DNA of 64,000 bases, taken from Leuctra nigra (taxonomy: Eukaryota; Arthropoda; Insecta; Plecoptera; Leuctridae). The position numbers and the translations under genes were made by a program. Location: NCBI GenBank assembly GCA_934045905.1, contig OW203766.1, positions 16,858,309 to 16,922,308 on the forward strand, read 5' to 3'. A model generated the notes under the pieces. That model was not told the DNA's origin, searched no databases, and was given only the letters and a program-made list of their open reading frames with translations. This document shows positions 47,401-54,437 of this stretch, piece by piece (positions within the stretch are counted from its first letter, which is position 1; every line of letters starts with the position of its first letter).

Positions 47401-47515
47401 CCTGACAGAGGTGTTAGCGATCGTTCGCGCGCACGTGACGGCGCTCGGCGGCAACGCGATGGTCGCGTACTTCGTGTCCGAGTGCGTGCTCTATCACAAT
47501 CCTCACAAGAACCAG
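23260..47515 (+). CDS. C2CD5: C2 domain-containing protein 5 (CDP138), 17 coding exons, 3' end missing
   Basis: Exons: 23260-23436, 23523-23705, 23794-23941, 24060-24244, 24879-25036, 27250-28664, 30861-31025, 36570-36714, 37664-37886, 38499-38632, 40324-40574, 41188-41430, 42157-42410 (or from 42004), 44339-44453, 45201-45400, 45982-46107, 47369-47515. Phases chain to exactly 1423 codons without a stop. The start MPGKVKVKILAGRNLPVMDR and the blocks RTPRASNEAR, YSENTSICDDVC, PLSYVPGGKIERYLG and RAHVTALGGNA are C2CD5 hallmarks. In mammals this Akt-phosphorylated C2 protein binds Ca2+ and lipid and helps GLUT4 vesicles fuse with the plasma membrane. Only the last ~40-50 residues of the family are missing; the final exon was not found up to 64000. 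Confidence 0.95.
23523..23705 (+). CDS. C2CD5: C2CD5 exon 2: C2 domain, second Ca2+ loop
   Basis: 61 codons, VDDSELQDEPLQIRLMDHDT then YSANDAIGKVYLDLNPLLLP. MDHDTYSAND supplies the loop acids. An Asn/Ser-rich insertion (GANNSRGNETGPNSSSSL) before the donor GTATGT is not in the vertebrate protein as I know it. Confidence 0.93.
23794..23941 (+). CDS. C2CD5: C2CD5 exon 3: end of C2 domain
   Basis: 148 nt, acceptor TCCGTAG, donor GTATGT, phase 0 to 1. Encodes SGWIPVYDTMHGIRGEVNVI and then FSDFNKFRQSSCGVQFFC. Confidence 0.93.
24060..24244 (+). CDS. C2CD5: C2CD5 exon 4
   Basis: 185 nt, acceptor CTTAACAG, donor GTGACC. Encodes VIHGFVEELVVNDDPEYQWI, then DKIRTPRASNEARQTL, then GEVQRKIGLK, almost unchanged from vertebrates. 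Confidence 0.95.
24245..24878. other. C2CD5 intron 4, no recognised feature
   Basis: 634 bp AT-rich intron with several GTAGGTA stretches. Nothing else seen. Confidence 0.5.
24879..25036 (+). CDS. C2CD5: C2CD5 exon 5
   Basis: 158 nt, acceptor TGCTGCAG, donor GTGAGT. Encodes LDLGGNAVIGYYQCFDLEGE and then SGIVVRGIGTAVTL, a GGNAVxGY-type repeat of the family. Confidence 0.95.
25240..26258. mobile_element. TTAA-flanked nested inverted-repeat element (1.0 kb)
   Basis: Inverted ends GACGGCTGGGTAGTGAATTT...CTCACTACCCAGCCGTC between TTAA sites at 25236 and 26259. Two more inverted pairs nest inside (about 25432-25545 with 25675-25790, and about 25965-26030 with 26100-26165). TTAA targets fit piggyBac-type insertion. 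No transposase frame. Confidence 0.75.
26259..27249. other. C2CD5 intron 5, right part
   Basis: AT-rich. A diverged direct repeat (GAAAGAAAT.GGATTC, CTTTCT.TCAGAA) recurs at 26465-26560 and 26870-27050. No gene seen. Confidence 0.4.
27250..28664 (+). CDS. C2CD5: C2CD5 exon 6: very long, low-complexity insertion
   Basis: 1415 nt (about 472 codons), acceptor CTGCCTGCAG, donor GTACGT. Only the last residues, RRSSDSDLSITPK, match the vertebrate protein (SSSDTDLSLTPK-like). The rest is rich in Ser, Pro, Asp, Glu and Arg, with poly-Ser/acid stretches (GVSSSSDSSSSEGSEE) and many R/K-x-x-S sites. Predicted disordered. GC content drops near 28080, where codon use turns AT-rich. The frame is open throughout and both phases fit, so it is exon rather than intron. 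Confidence 0.9.
28665..30085. other. C2CD5 intron 6, no gene recognised
   Basis: 1.4 kb without a supported coding exon or named repeat. A minus-strand open frame at 29174-29566 has no recognisable features. Confidence 0.4.
30086..30483. mobile_element. hAT-like MITE, 398 bp
   Basis: Inverted ends TAGAGATGGGC(C/T)GATTCCG, flanked by a perfect 8-bp duplication ATATAAAC (30078-30085, 30484-30491). Interior made of GAATCGGAATCG repeats. Confidence 0.88.
30486..30589. repeat. Hairpin next to the MITE
   Basis: TAAACTCCATTTCATGGGGT and its imperfect inverse enclose GTCTAGAGTCCT...AGGACTCTAGAC. About 40-bp arms. Confidence 0.7.
30861..31025 (+). CDS. C2CD5: C2CD5 exon 7
   Basis: 165 nt, acceptor TGTTGTAG, donor GTAAGT. 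Ends LEYPFLTMTTYPPGFILHLG, matching the vertebrate FPFFTLTAFPPGFLVHVG block. Confidence 0.92.
31362..34409 (-). CDS. LINE ORF2: endonuclease and reverse transcriptase
   Basis: First ATG at 34409, 20 nt past the ORF1 stop in the -1 frame; the open frame extends to 34454, so either re-initiation or -1 frameshifting could connect the two. Numbered from 34454 (1030 residues): an APE-type endonuclease at about 52-295 (SETKWRG, VMGDFNA, GSDHRLL), reverse transcriptase at about 520-790 (GKAPGMDEVS, ILIPIFKKGD, YGFRRGRST, YADD at 747-750), and a C-terminal LRWYGHMKRM ... RRKAGRPRTKWI segment. The usual FLDLEKAYD is FLDLVKVYD. The C-terminal GRPRxxW motif fits RTE/CR1-related elements. No internal stops. 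Confidence 0.92.
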   Translation of the reverse strand: METSNEENCVNNGTRSNSARGRNLMKRHKCCKGETMQVGTLNIVTLTGKLEEIVDMMEERKIDLLGLSETKWRGKGEKRLRGDYKLIWSGGEEGRNGVGFVVSPRYAGDILDVNAVNDRMIGISIVIGSSVRHLIQVYAPQSGRSTEEKDIFWVELDEMVQAKKVWVMGDFNAMVGEERKDCEEVMGPHGWGKRNTEGVKMLEWCARTSMKITNTWFMKRRAQKITRYGYGADNQRWESVIDYICVSRDMGRLVRDVEVLPSVALGSDHRLLVAKVEIERRKRTVTEVKAPRIKVWKLQQKEVREEFRREIAERAPEGALGGVDEEWCAFKAALVDIAEKTCGRAGGKKRRKETPWWNERVREAVRRKKEAWRRKEESHTEENIRDYGESKRIVKMIVEEGKKISMQEFANRLETDFDGNKRLLYSLIKAKRHTGETQTIMKKEDGGFTNRPEEIKTMWKEYFKELLQGEAVQRKDRETNRRMAEESEGVAGEIPGQMEVKEMLKKMKNGKAPGMDEVSVEMLKASGQKGIEWLCRVIQAAWTQCDVPEDWGKGILIPIFKKGDRKRCCNYRGVTLMCQTAKLYEKIIERRVAESIESKLREEQYGFRRGRSTIDLIFAVRQIMEDRWEKGNGMRMIFLDLVKVYDRMPREEVWRCLEKKGVDSGVIQRIQSMYKKNSSCVQTGVGKTDWFEVREGLKQGSVLSPTLFTVVMDEMLREVEPEDQEDTRTLIYADDVLVWAETEEELQEKLNRWEEVTAKYGLEISREKSETMVMERQQKTRCRMQMRGEELTEKDEFKYLGSVLAKDGKVDREIERRVRAAEVFYQSVRKLLWNEDVPQRCKILLYKTYFVPILIYAAVTWPIGGKEEMKMQAAEMKFLRSVAGVTKMDKVRSAKIRKDLEVESLRFKLGKERLRWYGHMKRMGKERIPCREAEHAAICVRRKAGRPRTKWINGIEAAAEERGECWGVITTEKWWEDRERWRELVEREEAEELEEEIEEVWSVGLGKSALRTQVP
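34433..35845 (-). CDS. LINE ORF1: coiled coil, 13-residue repeats, esterase-like domain
   Basis: ATG at 35845; stop TAG at 34432-34430. Numbering the open frame from 35863: an acidic N terminus with a likely coiled coil at about 65-140, ten or so tandem GSGSSDISEPHEQ-type repeats at 144-268, and from about 303 a fold resembling the SGNH-esterase part of some LINE ORF1 proteins (TILMGDVRGRQ, ATIMLKVGN, YMKDIIKWEYEAGRVL). The catalytic places look lost: GDV where GDS is usual and IIK where a D..H block is usual. Probably binds element RNA. The domain call is inference from block order. Confidence 0.7.
36220..36432. mobile_element. TA-flanked MITE (family A), intact
   Basis: Ends CACCCAACAAATCATAAAAC...GAATTGTCGAGTG between TA dinucleotides. 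Same family as 21765-22189. Confidence 0.8.
36570..36714 (+). CDS. C2CD5: C2CD5 exon 8
   Basis: 145 nt, acceptor TTCTTCTAG, donor GTCAGT. Encodes SSRSVKLLERVTNLDEPESR, then DIWWSELRMEVRSHARALGC. Confidence 0.94.
36715..37399. other. C2CD5 intron 8, no recognised feature
   Basis: AT-rich intron. Nothing supported. Confidence 0.4.
37400..37578. mobile_element. Short GCGC-rich MITE
   Basis: Inverted ends AAGGTACGTTTACAGC/GCTGTAAACCTACCTT with internal GCGCTGAGCG/CGCTCAGCGC repeats. Confidence 0.6.
37664..37886 (+). CDS. C2CD5: C2CD5 exon 9
   Basis: 223 nt, acceptor GATGTCACAG, donor GTCAGT. Begins YSENTSICDDVCVLSASGTA and continues through a less conserved linker to PPDIQIPVT. Confidence 0.93.
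37887..38498. other. C2CD5 intron 9, no recognised feature
   Basis: 612 bp. A minus-strand open frame here overlaps nothing conserved. Confidence 0.4.
38499..38632 (+). CDS. C2CD5: C2CD5 exon 10: paired CxxC motifs
   Basis: 134 nt, acceptor TGTTGCAG, donor GTGAGT. Encodes LPCAVCHIPYTENSVPF and IKCAVC. Two CxxC pairs about 20 residues apart look like a small zinc-binding knuckle; vertebrate C2CD5 has the same spacing. Confidence 0.92.
38873..39732. mobile_element. hAT-like MITE, 860 bp
   Basis: Inverted ends CAGTGTTGAGTAGTAACTTA...AAGTAACTTACTCAACACTG with a perfect 8-bp duplication GAAAATAA (38865-38872, 39733-39740). Ends are dense in GGAACTTTxxGTAAC repeats. It has an inverted near-copy at 42976-43822 in the same gene. 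Confidence 0.9.
39951..40165. mobile_element. TA-flanked MITE with 27-bp perfect inverted ends
   Basis: Ends start CACTTGGCCAAACAAAACTT and are perfect inverse copies over 27 bp, between TA dinucleotides. Tc1/mariner-like by target. Confidence 0.85.
40324..40574 (+). CDS. C2CD5: C2CD5 exon 11
   Basis: 251 nt, acceptor CTCATCAG, donor GTGCGT. Encodes RVPDVLFATIEPMESLPLVG, then GLPFLEYELHRLLVNKLKVK, then GMNAIFKLKVQVSI. Confidence 0.94.
40599..41063. mobile_element. hAT-like MITE, 465 bp
   Basis: Inverted ends near GGGACTGGAA/TTCCAGTCC with an 8-bp flank repeat GTGTTAA(T/C). Interior rich in GGTTCCGGTT-type blocks. Confidence 0.7.
41188..41430 (+). CDS. C2CD5: C2CD5 exon 12
   Basis: 243 nt, acceptor TTGTCAG, donor GTGAGT. 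Encodes EKLLVGLATGTAVFLSALPA to SEDDLTELDLAA, including the conserved DxLTELDL acidic motif. Confidence 0.94.
41504..41693. mobile_element. Family A MITE, degenerate, inverted
   Basis: Shares GAGCTCTGATTTCA.TGATAATAACAA and flanking blocks with 36220-36432 in opposite orientation. Right end decayed. Confidence 0.6.
42004..42410 (+). CDS. C2CD5: C2CD5 exon 13, tandemly duplicated within itself
   Basis: Two acceptors (TTGCCAG before 42004 and before 42157) lie exactly 153 bp apart, each followed by GNKDSCVLEVDDWE..EVVTLL, then PPGFHVVSTETVP. Using the second gives the normal family length. Using the first adds 51 residues in frame, including 11 (EAELTCMFVLP) translated from former intron. The frame is open in both. 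Donor GTACGT at 42411. The two copies differ at about five bases. Confidence 0.9.
42597..42732. repeat. Near-perfect palindrome (about 60-bp arms)
   Basis: Arms such as CATTTCAGGATCTATTGGCT and AGCCAATAAATCCTGAAATG around AGATCAGCTGATC, which is itself palindromic. It lies in intron 13 of C2CD5. Confidence 0.9.
42976..43822. mobile_element. hAT-like MITE, inverted sibling of 38873-39732
   Basis: Reads as the reverse complement of the 38873 element, ends CAGTGTTGAGTAAGTTACTT...AACACTG. Flanking 8-mers CATTTTAT/ATTTTTAT agree at six of eight positions. Confidence 0.88.
44339..44453 (+). CDS. C2CD5: C2CD5 exon 14
   Basis: 115 nt, acceptor TTGCCACCAG, donor GTACGT. Encodes SVFFKLRRMSPCALCDLQFK, then ADEIQLSVY, with a conserved CxxC. 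Confidence 0.93.
44530..44682. mobile_element. Small MITE with CTAGAAC ends
   Basis: Inverted ends around TCTAGAACGATTTTCCAATTCC and GGAATTGG..AAGTTCTAGAAT. Related copy at 53516-53643. Confidence 0.55.
45201..45400 (+). CDS. C2CD5: C2CD5 exon 15
   Basis: 200 nt, acceptor TGTTGGCAG, donor GTAGGT. Variable region, GMALGLGEPARPGSRHRKRP to RARTYSNSLPHH. Phases fit both neighbours. Confidence 0.88.
45982..46107 (+). CDS. C2CD5: C2CD5 exon 16
   Basis: 126 nt, acceptor TGTTTCAG, donor GTTCGT. Encodes VDLTPLSYVPGGKIERYLGN, then LNFFFIRESTSVRE, closely matching the vertebrate block. Confidence 0.95.
46528..46722. mobile_element. TA-flanked MITE (family A)
   Basis: Ends CACTCAACAAATCTTAAAAT...AAATGTCGAGTG between TA dinucleotides. 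Lies in C2CD5 intron 16. Confidence 0.75.
46854..46926 (-). pseudogene. tRNA-like unit, copy 1
   Basis: Minus strand: TAGCTCAGCTGGTAGAGC (box A), anticodon-type stem TCTGA/TCGGA with loop CTGGATA, T arm GTGGGTTTGAGTCCCAC. The acceptor stem pairs poorly. Confidence 0.55.
47238..47309 (+). tRNA. tRNA-like unit, copy 2 (loop would read GGA)
   Basis: 72 nt with a good cloverleaf: acceptor of six pairs plus a first-position mismatch, D arm GCTC/GAGC, anticodon stem TCTGA/TCGGA with loop CTGGATA, T arm GTGGG/CCCAC around TTCGAGT. GGA would mean Ser, but there is no long variable arm, so it is more likely the head of a tRNA-derived repeat. It is the inverted copy of 46854-46926, and its 3' end is 59 bp upstream of C2CD5 exon 17. 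Confidence 0.4.
47369..47515 (+). CDS. C2CD5: C2CD5 exon 17 (last one found)
   Basis: 147 nt, acceptor CGTGTTGCAG, donor GTAAGA. Encodes GGLSGFIHSFLTEVLAIVRA, then HVTALGGNAMVAYFVSECVL, then YHNPHKNQ. The donor shows at least one more exon follows. Confidence 0.95.
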
Positions 47516-47619
47516 GTAAGACACATTCACATCATGAGTGTTATCTGTACCCTGCGTGGGTGAGACTCCACTAAAGGAGTCTATGTTTTAAGGATATTTA
47601 AGGAGCTGCAAGATCGAGA

Positions 47620-48006
47620 AGCCCAACGGCTGGTGTAATGGATACCTCGGTTCTCGTCAGATCACCGAGGTTAAGCAACATTGAGCGGGGTCAGCGGTTG
47701 GATGGGTGACCATTCAATTCTGTCCTGCCAGTTGCTGCCGTTGGGCCAGAGAGACTGGGGTGGTTGGGGGTTAGTGTAACGACACCCCTCCACCTGTTAT
47801 CAGTCTCTCGACGGGCGTTACACCGTCCTTGAGATGGGACGTTTAATCCAGCAGAGTGCAGGGAGCTAACGACTCACTCGCTTGACATCCCTAGTTACGA
47901 ATCCTCAACCAACTTCACCTCCTATAATGGCGCATCGTCAAAAAGGAGCAGAGTTGTTGAGGCGACAGTAGGACTGCAAGTCCTGTAACGCCGTAACAAA
48001 AAAAAA
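47620..48006 (+). repeat. 5S rRNA-derived SINE (SINE3-like)
   Basis: Head reads GGTTCTCGTCAGATCACCGA, GGTTAAGCAACATTGAGCGG, GGTTGGATGGGTGACC, which follows the 5S rRNA internal promoter. Ends in GTAACAAAAAAAAATAAAA. Not a working 5S gene because the 3' part is unrelated. Confidence 0.85.
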
Positions 48007-48369
48007 TAAAAAAAAAGTCTAGCAATTTTGCTGCTTGTTGCAGAATTATTTTGGATACGATTGCTGATTGGAAACGATATGGGTGGACGAAATTTTTGCT
48101 TCATTAATTAGAATTAGAATTGCTTAATTAATTAGTTATTTTCTTTTCTCACTGTGGTCCTTATAAAATACATTCTCATTAATTTTAACATTGTGGCAAG
48201 TAACAACCATCAGGACATCCATGAAAAACCCGCTCATAAAATTTGACATCAATTGTTTCACGGGTTTGGTCTCCAACTGTTACCGATTGAGCCTAGTTTT
48301 TCGCGGTTTTGTTGAAAAAACCATGAGGCAAAATAGTGCTACTAATATACAATCATAAACACAATCACA

Positions 48370-48590
48370 ATCATTGTAAATAATGTAACATCCCATCCCA
48401 AGGACGATGTAACACCCGTTGAGAGACTGATATGAGGTGAAGGGAGGTCATCACACTTACCCCCCAAACACCCCAGTCTCGCTGGCCCAATATCAGCAAC
48501 TGGCAGTCAGATGTGAACGCACCTGCTCTATGTTTCTTAACCTCAATGTTCTTACAAGAACCGAGGTATCCATTACACCAGCCGGTCGGT
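48370..48590 (-). repeat. 5S-derived SINE, inverted and deleted copy
   Basis: Inverted match to the previous SINE body and 5' end (minus strand GGTGTAATGGATACCTCGGT), but the central 5S box region is replaced. Forms an inverted pair with 47620-48006. Confidence 0.7.
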
Positions 48591-49335
48591 TGAAAGTTTT
48601 AAATTTGCTTCTCTATAATGTTCTATTTTGAAATTGTACTACGACATTTACCTTTCTTGATTTGATTCCTATTACACAGTTTATAATTTTATTAGCAGAA
48701 TCAACCAAACCAAACGTTACGTTTTCTACCTCATAATTCTGCAGTACGAAGCTGTTAAATAACCATCATTTTTATACCCATCATGGGCCATCGGGTAGGT
48801 ACTTAATTTAACAATGTACAAGGTAAGTTAAAATTTGGAGTACCTCCTTTTGAAAAGTTCTTATTTTTAGATTTTTTAGCATTACTTTTCCTTGTACTGC
48901 CTTCTTCATGATGTGATTCACAAATCACAACACCTAGAAGCCAAGTTTAAACTAAGTAAAAATGTATATTTTTGGGCCCCAAATTAACTGATTAAAAAAA
49001 CTCCGAAACCGCCTTTAGGGGCATATAGGGGTTGGTGTATATCATACCATACTGAAGACTCATCGCAGGGTAAAATATATCACATCACTGGGCATTATCT
49101 GTCTTATCAAATTATATTTAAATGAATTCTTCAAGTTTGACCTAAGTAGTGACCCACAATTAATTTAATGTCAGTGTTTAATTATTCCTGGCACTCTACT
49201 CTTTAGCTACGACAAAATTATTACGTCTGAAATCATTTCCCAATCATAAAGATAAGATGGATATGAATTTATAAAATGATAACAGATCGAAATGATTTCG
49301 GTTTCGTTATATAATAGTTAATTAGAATGGTACAT
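48591..49335. other. No recognised feature
   Basis: AT-rich. The missing C2CD5 terminal exon was looked for here and not found. Confidence 0.4.
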
Positions 49336-49341
49336 ATTTAA

Positions 49342-49830
49342 CTAGCTGACCTGCCCGGCGTTGCTCGCGCCAGGGGAGGGGGAGGGGGGGTACATGAGAG
49401 TAGAAAATTCGGGAGATTGTTTCGTAAGTTTTATTACACCTGATAATGTCAAAAAGTGAAATTATCTCTCGTACGTTTTGCCTTTAAGATGAATTTCTTT
49501 AATTAGGGGTGGTTTGGGGGAGGGGTTGAGTAGCCTCAAATGTGGGCAGGTTGACGAAGTACACGTGTGCAAAATTTTATTGAGGTCAGTCAATGATGTA
49601 TGTAGGAGCATATGGCCGAAAGTGTCAATGTAATTTTTTCAATTGGGGTGTTTTTTTTTAATAGGGGTGGTTTGGCGATGGGGTAAGTACCCTACAATGT
49701 GCGCAGGACCTCATAGAAACTCCATGCCAAGTTTGGTGGAGATCGGTCAAAGGGTGTAGAAATGTATGAAGAACATACAGACAGACAGACATACAGACAT
49801 TCTACTTGATATATAGAAGATAGATAGATA
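49342..49830 (+). repeat. Dispersed LINE/SINE tail-like repeat
   Basis: Begins AACTAGCTGACCTGCCCGGC GTTGCTCGCG and ends with ACAGACAGACAGACAT..TAGAAGATAGATAGATAG. This layout (conserved head, GATA-rich tail) is common in insect non-LTR fragments. Confidence 0.55.
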
Positions 49831-50224
49831 GATTAACATTATGTCAGTCCCCAAATTCAAACATTCCTGTTCACAAAAAATTGCAATCATTTTGAGTCTG
49901 GTGTTAAATTCATGAACTGAGAAAAAAGCTGGAATGTTCATAAACGTTCCCTCACCATTCACAGGGGCAAGCTTGGATAACTAATTTAATATCATCGTTA
50001 CCAGATATTGTTCAGTGTGACCATCCATGGCGTGACTGATACCTTTTTATTGCTGGAAGGAAACAATTGTTCAAGTAAAACTTCTAGGTTTTCAAATATC
50101 ATCGAAATAACCAGCTGTCTAAAGTATTCTGTTTATTTTAAACATTTTTACATTAAAGTTGCAAACAGATTAGAGTGGAAAATGTATGTTTATAAATACA
50201 TTGTCATATATACCATTTTTTAAA

Positions 50225-51240
50225 CTAGGAAAACGCTCTGTGTAACGCGTTGATAAGCGAGCACGGATACGTGCAAAACCTCGAACCATAATTCCTTAAA
50301 AGCCGGCAATAATATACCTAAAACAACTGAAATCTAGAAGCTCGATCCACTAAATTATATAAAAAATAGCTGAATTTGCTTCTCATTGCAAGTTATTGCA
50401 ACAGTTATTGCGAGTCATTGCAACATGATACACACTCATGTGTATTTATTTCAGTATTTAGGTACGTAGGTATTATGGAATTATTATAAATAAAAAATAC
50501 AGAGATTCAAACCACAAAATAGGCCATTATCTAAGTGCTAATATGAGCAAACATAATTTAAGAAACATTATCCAAACAGTTACTTGCCGTTCCGTATAAA
50601 AGAGCTTATTTCTTCTAGCACATTGCTTACCTAACACAAACCTAACACATTGTATCTGATACAAATGAAATAAATATTTCATAAACATAATTTCAATTAT
50701 CAACCAACCAATCTATTTCTACAATCAAGCAGACATTTCATCGGTCCACAAATAATTTGCTCAGCCTTTGAAAAGATTGGAAGTAAGACTGCATGTTAAA
50801 ACTCTCATAAACAATAAATACCTACTATTAACTACATCTTCAAAAATAATAAAATAAACCCTAAGTATAACCTCGCATGTATTGCTTTAACTATTATCTT
50901 ACCGCAAAGAAATAATTGTTACGTATTCAAACAATAATAGATAGACAGCTGCTTGCTTCCGAGTTGTTTTGAATGGAGCGCATCGGGCGGCCGCAACGGA
51001 CTCCTCAAACCTACAATGCTATTTATATGGGAAAACGCGATTTTTTTATTTGTGAACGGATCTTTCTCAAATACAGGTCTAAGTTAGTATGAGATGAAGG
51101 TGTGTGCAAAATTTCAGATTGATACGTTGACTGGTGCGGCCTGGGTTGAACCAGCAAAAAAACAAACAAACAAACAAACACACACACAGAGAAAGTGCCG
51201 CAAGAGTCAAATGGAGACGCTCGCTCCGCTCGCTTAATTA
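50225..51240 (+). repeat. Dispersed repeat, same family as 10500-11730
   Basis: Starts AGGAAAACGCTCTGTGTAAC, ends in (AAAC)n, (CA)n and GAGACGCTCGCTCCGCTCGC. Confidence 0.6.
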
Positions 51241-53515
51241 ATTAAATTATCTTGTTAGCTATTTTTCATTAAAGATATATTTATTTTATTGCATAACACC
51301 AAAATATCACAGTGTTACTATTTTAATGGTAGAGTCATATAGCCAGGGACTAGTATATTGCATTAACAATTTTCTATTTTGTGCCAGCAAAAGTTATCAT
51401 TGATGTTATTTTACATCAAATTATGTGGGATATAAGTAGGCGCACGACAAAACCTCTAATTGAAATCTCTGGATGAAGGAAAATCCTCATTGTAATCATT
51501 CCTATGATAAGTTCAAACAACAGCTAAGTAATTAACAGGTAATTAAGTTGTTAATACAGATGGTAATTAACTTTATTATAGAGTCCTTGAGTCTGGTATA
51601 AGGTAAATGTCGTTGAAGTATTCGACACTCGACTCCGCAGACTGGAAATCTGACACGTGTGAACTTTGTTCTTGAGGAGGTAATTAAAATTTTAATCAAT
51701 ATTGAAATAAAAGTGGAAGCGAAATTAGTATTTGCTGAAGTTAATGAATTGCTAGATGAGGCGTATCGGGACGCGCTACGCTCCATCGGAGTGAAGTATC
51801 GGATAAACGAAGCCTTATCCTGGCAAATTGTGTCGTGACCTCAGATTTATATCATATTGTGTCAGGGTTATCAAGGGGGGTGGGGGGTGAAACAAATTAA
51901 TAATGACTTGCATTCTACAACATGGTCCAGGTTTTGTCCTTGATGGCTGACAATGACACGGCTGTTTCTTAAAAATGATCAACCCTTGAAACTAAAATTT
52001 GGATGTTGTCCAGTTTTAACATCCTTATAAAATTATCTCAACATTATTGCTAAAAGAGCTCCAATTTATTATCTGCGTATGAAACCGCCCAAATCTTAAT
52101 AAATTGATCCTAGGTATATTGTAAATAAAACATACCCAAATAAAGTCTTAAGTGTTATATTTGGTTGCTTAGCATTATTAAGTTTTTGTTTTAGTTTCTT
52201 ATCACGTCACATCAAAGTGTTCCCATAAATTGAACTCATCTGGATTAAATAATATGAACATAATGTCTCTTTTTGCCAAAGAAACTGGTGAACGTCTTGT
52301 TTAATATCAAGCTTTAGCTCCAAGAGCATTCAATTGAACTTTCAATCTTGATTAATTGTACTAAAAGTCTGTTCAATCATGCCCTGACTCGACTTCTTAC
52401 AATTCTCATTTAAATCAAGGAAAACACTTGAATCGTTACGTGGGCGAAGAGAAAAACTCATTAACTTCAGTTATTTTTTTATAAACTTTATGCTCAAAAG
52501 TACTTACAGATTTATCGACGCAAGTGCAGGAGTCTGCTAGTGGATTCCGTCCATAAGATTACTTAGTTATTAGCTCACGATCTTCTGTTGTTTTGTATTG
52601 TTTTATGTTTTGTACTTCTTTTGAGCGTGAGACTGTATTCATTGCGTTTTCTTATTTATTTATTTAATATATCCAACAGAATATAATTCCACAATACACC
52701 ACGATACAATATGATAAAACCTAAATAGGAAAAATTTAAAGAAACACCACATACTAAATTATGCTAATCTAGTGATAATCTATAAACCTAATCTAATCTG
52801 GGGTTAATCAAATATTTAAGTGTTATCAAATTTGAAGTTTATCAAAAGTATACATAATTCTCTTTATACACAAGATTGTTTCAAAATATTTCTCCTACTT
52901 TTATGAGTTTTAAATGTTGATTTTTGGCGAGTGGGGCGTGAAGTAACTGAAACAATGATTTTAGACAGAAGTTGAGGGCAGTCGATTGAGTATGCCCCAA
53001 TAATAATGATATTATTGAGATGACTTCTTGTCATGTCCTGGAGCTATGTCCTGCGCCCAGTGAACCGAGTTATCCTTGATCCTGCTTGTCCTGGACAGGT
53101 CAGGTCAGGATGATTGCATCAGGATGATTGCATCAACAGTAGGTCAGCAATACGTGGACACGGGGCTTGGCACGCGGCGCACGTGGCCCCAGGAAATGAG
53201 GCCCCCCAGGGGGTGACAGTAATTTCCCTTCTCTTCCTGCCGCCAACATTCACTGTGTCGACCCTTATCTCTTATTGCAGAGGCTGTCCTGAACAGTTTA
53301 TATATCAGAGGCTTTCACTCACTGCTATCTTCCAATATTTGCCCACCTTTTTCAATTAATAATCCAAAATACCAGTTTTTATATTTTTTTATATTTTTTA
53401 TTTTTTATATCTCTAAAAAATGTATATTGCAGCTACGGCAAAACTATTGAAATCCCTGCCGTATGTGAGTGGTAACCCTGAAACATGTAAAATTTAGGAA
53501 AGTCAAACAAGACCT
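51241..53515. other. No recognised gene
   Basis: About 2.3 kb of AT-rich sequence without a supported exon or named repeat. Confidence 0.4.
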
Positions 53516-53643
53516 GGGGCCCTATTCTAGAACTTCTGAATTCCAATTCTGATAAAATTCGATTTCATGCAATGTTAATCCTTATGGCCGTGACCGTATT
53601 CCATCAGAATGGAATTGGGAAAACGTTCTGGAATAGACCTCCC
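53516..53643. mobile_element. Small MITE, copy of 44530-44682
   Basis: CCTATTCTAGAACTTCTGAA...GTTCTGGAATAGACC inverted ends. Confidence 0.5.
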
Positions 53644-54082
53644 GAAGTCTCTTGGTGCTACTTTGGAATGATTACTAACAGCATTTGAATTGTCTTGTGA
53701 CTGTAGCGTACACAAGTGGAAAAATGTCGAACTAAACGTTCTCATCATATGTCTCAGTAATCTCTGTAATCTCCAAAACTTCGTCCGTTCGAGTTTCATG
53801 CGTGGAAAATGACGAGGTCAGCCTAATTGTCGCTTTCCTCGCGCTTTTCCAACTTTCCTCGGACCCCGTGACGAGCTATTGACTTCCCCCTCCCCCTCCC
53901 CCTCGTATTTGGTGTTTGTAGGCGTTGATTTCATGAGAGAGAATGACGTAGGCGAGAAAGCTACGTCATCACCTGATGGGCTCTTCATGGCCATCAAACT
54001 GCGTGATTTAGTGTCTAAATTAAATTATTTCTCAATGCCGTCGTTTTTTTGAGTTTTTTAGTTCAGCAAAATTCTCAATGTA

Positions 54083-54214
54083 CACTCGAACAAATAATAA
54101 ACGGTATCCGAAGGAAAAGGATTGTCTGATAATGGTTTGATGGCCTCATCCCATGAAGTATGTGCTAATGCTTTATCTAAATCTAGTAGGTGAGCTTTGA
54201 TTTCATTAATAAGA
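54083..54214. mobile_element. Family A MITE, one half only
   Basis: Left end CACTCGAACAAATAATAAAC to ...GATTTCATTAATAA, then an abrupt switch to GATTATTAAAATCATCTTC, a block that occurs inverted at 62290-62340 beside the other half-MITE. Confidence 0.6.
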
Positions 54215-54270
54215 AGGATTATTAAAATCATCTTCATTGGGATATTTCATCGATCCTGTAATAGTTTACC

Positions 54271-54437
54271 CATAAAAACACTCCGTGTAAAAATACCAGC
54301 CAAGTCTCTTTAACTATAAAAAATAGAAAAAATCTAAAAATTCAGCACTGAAAAGTAGTGATATCAAGAAATGGGCCAAGTCAAAACTTAATTTTAAAAA
54401 CCAAAATATACTTGGCGCATCGTGCATATAGATAGTT
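54271..54437. repeat. Left arm of a split fold-back element
   Basis: Same sequence as the arms of 14961-15316. The matching inverted arm lies at 56505-56742, after the decayed end of the peptide gene. Confidence 0.75.

Noticed and set aside
47922..48104. Minus-strand 60-codon frame
   Set aside because: Lies in the 5S-derived SINE tail.
53263..53359. Possible C2CD5 terminal exon after CTTATTGCAG
   Set aside because: Reads into a stop after three codons in the required phase and has no similarity to the family C terminus.
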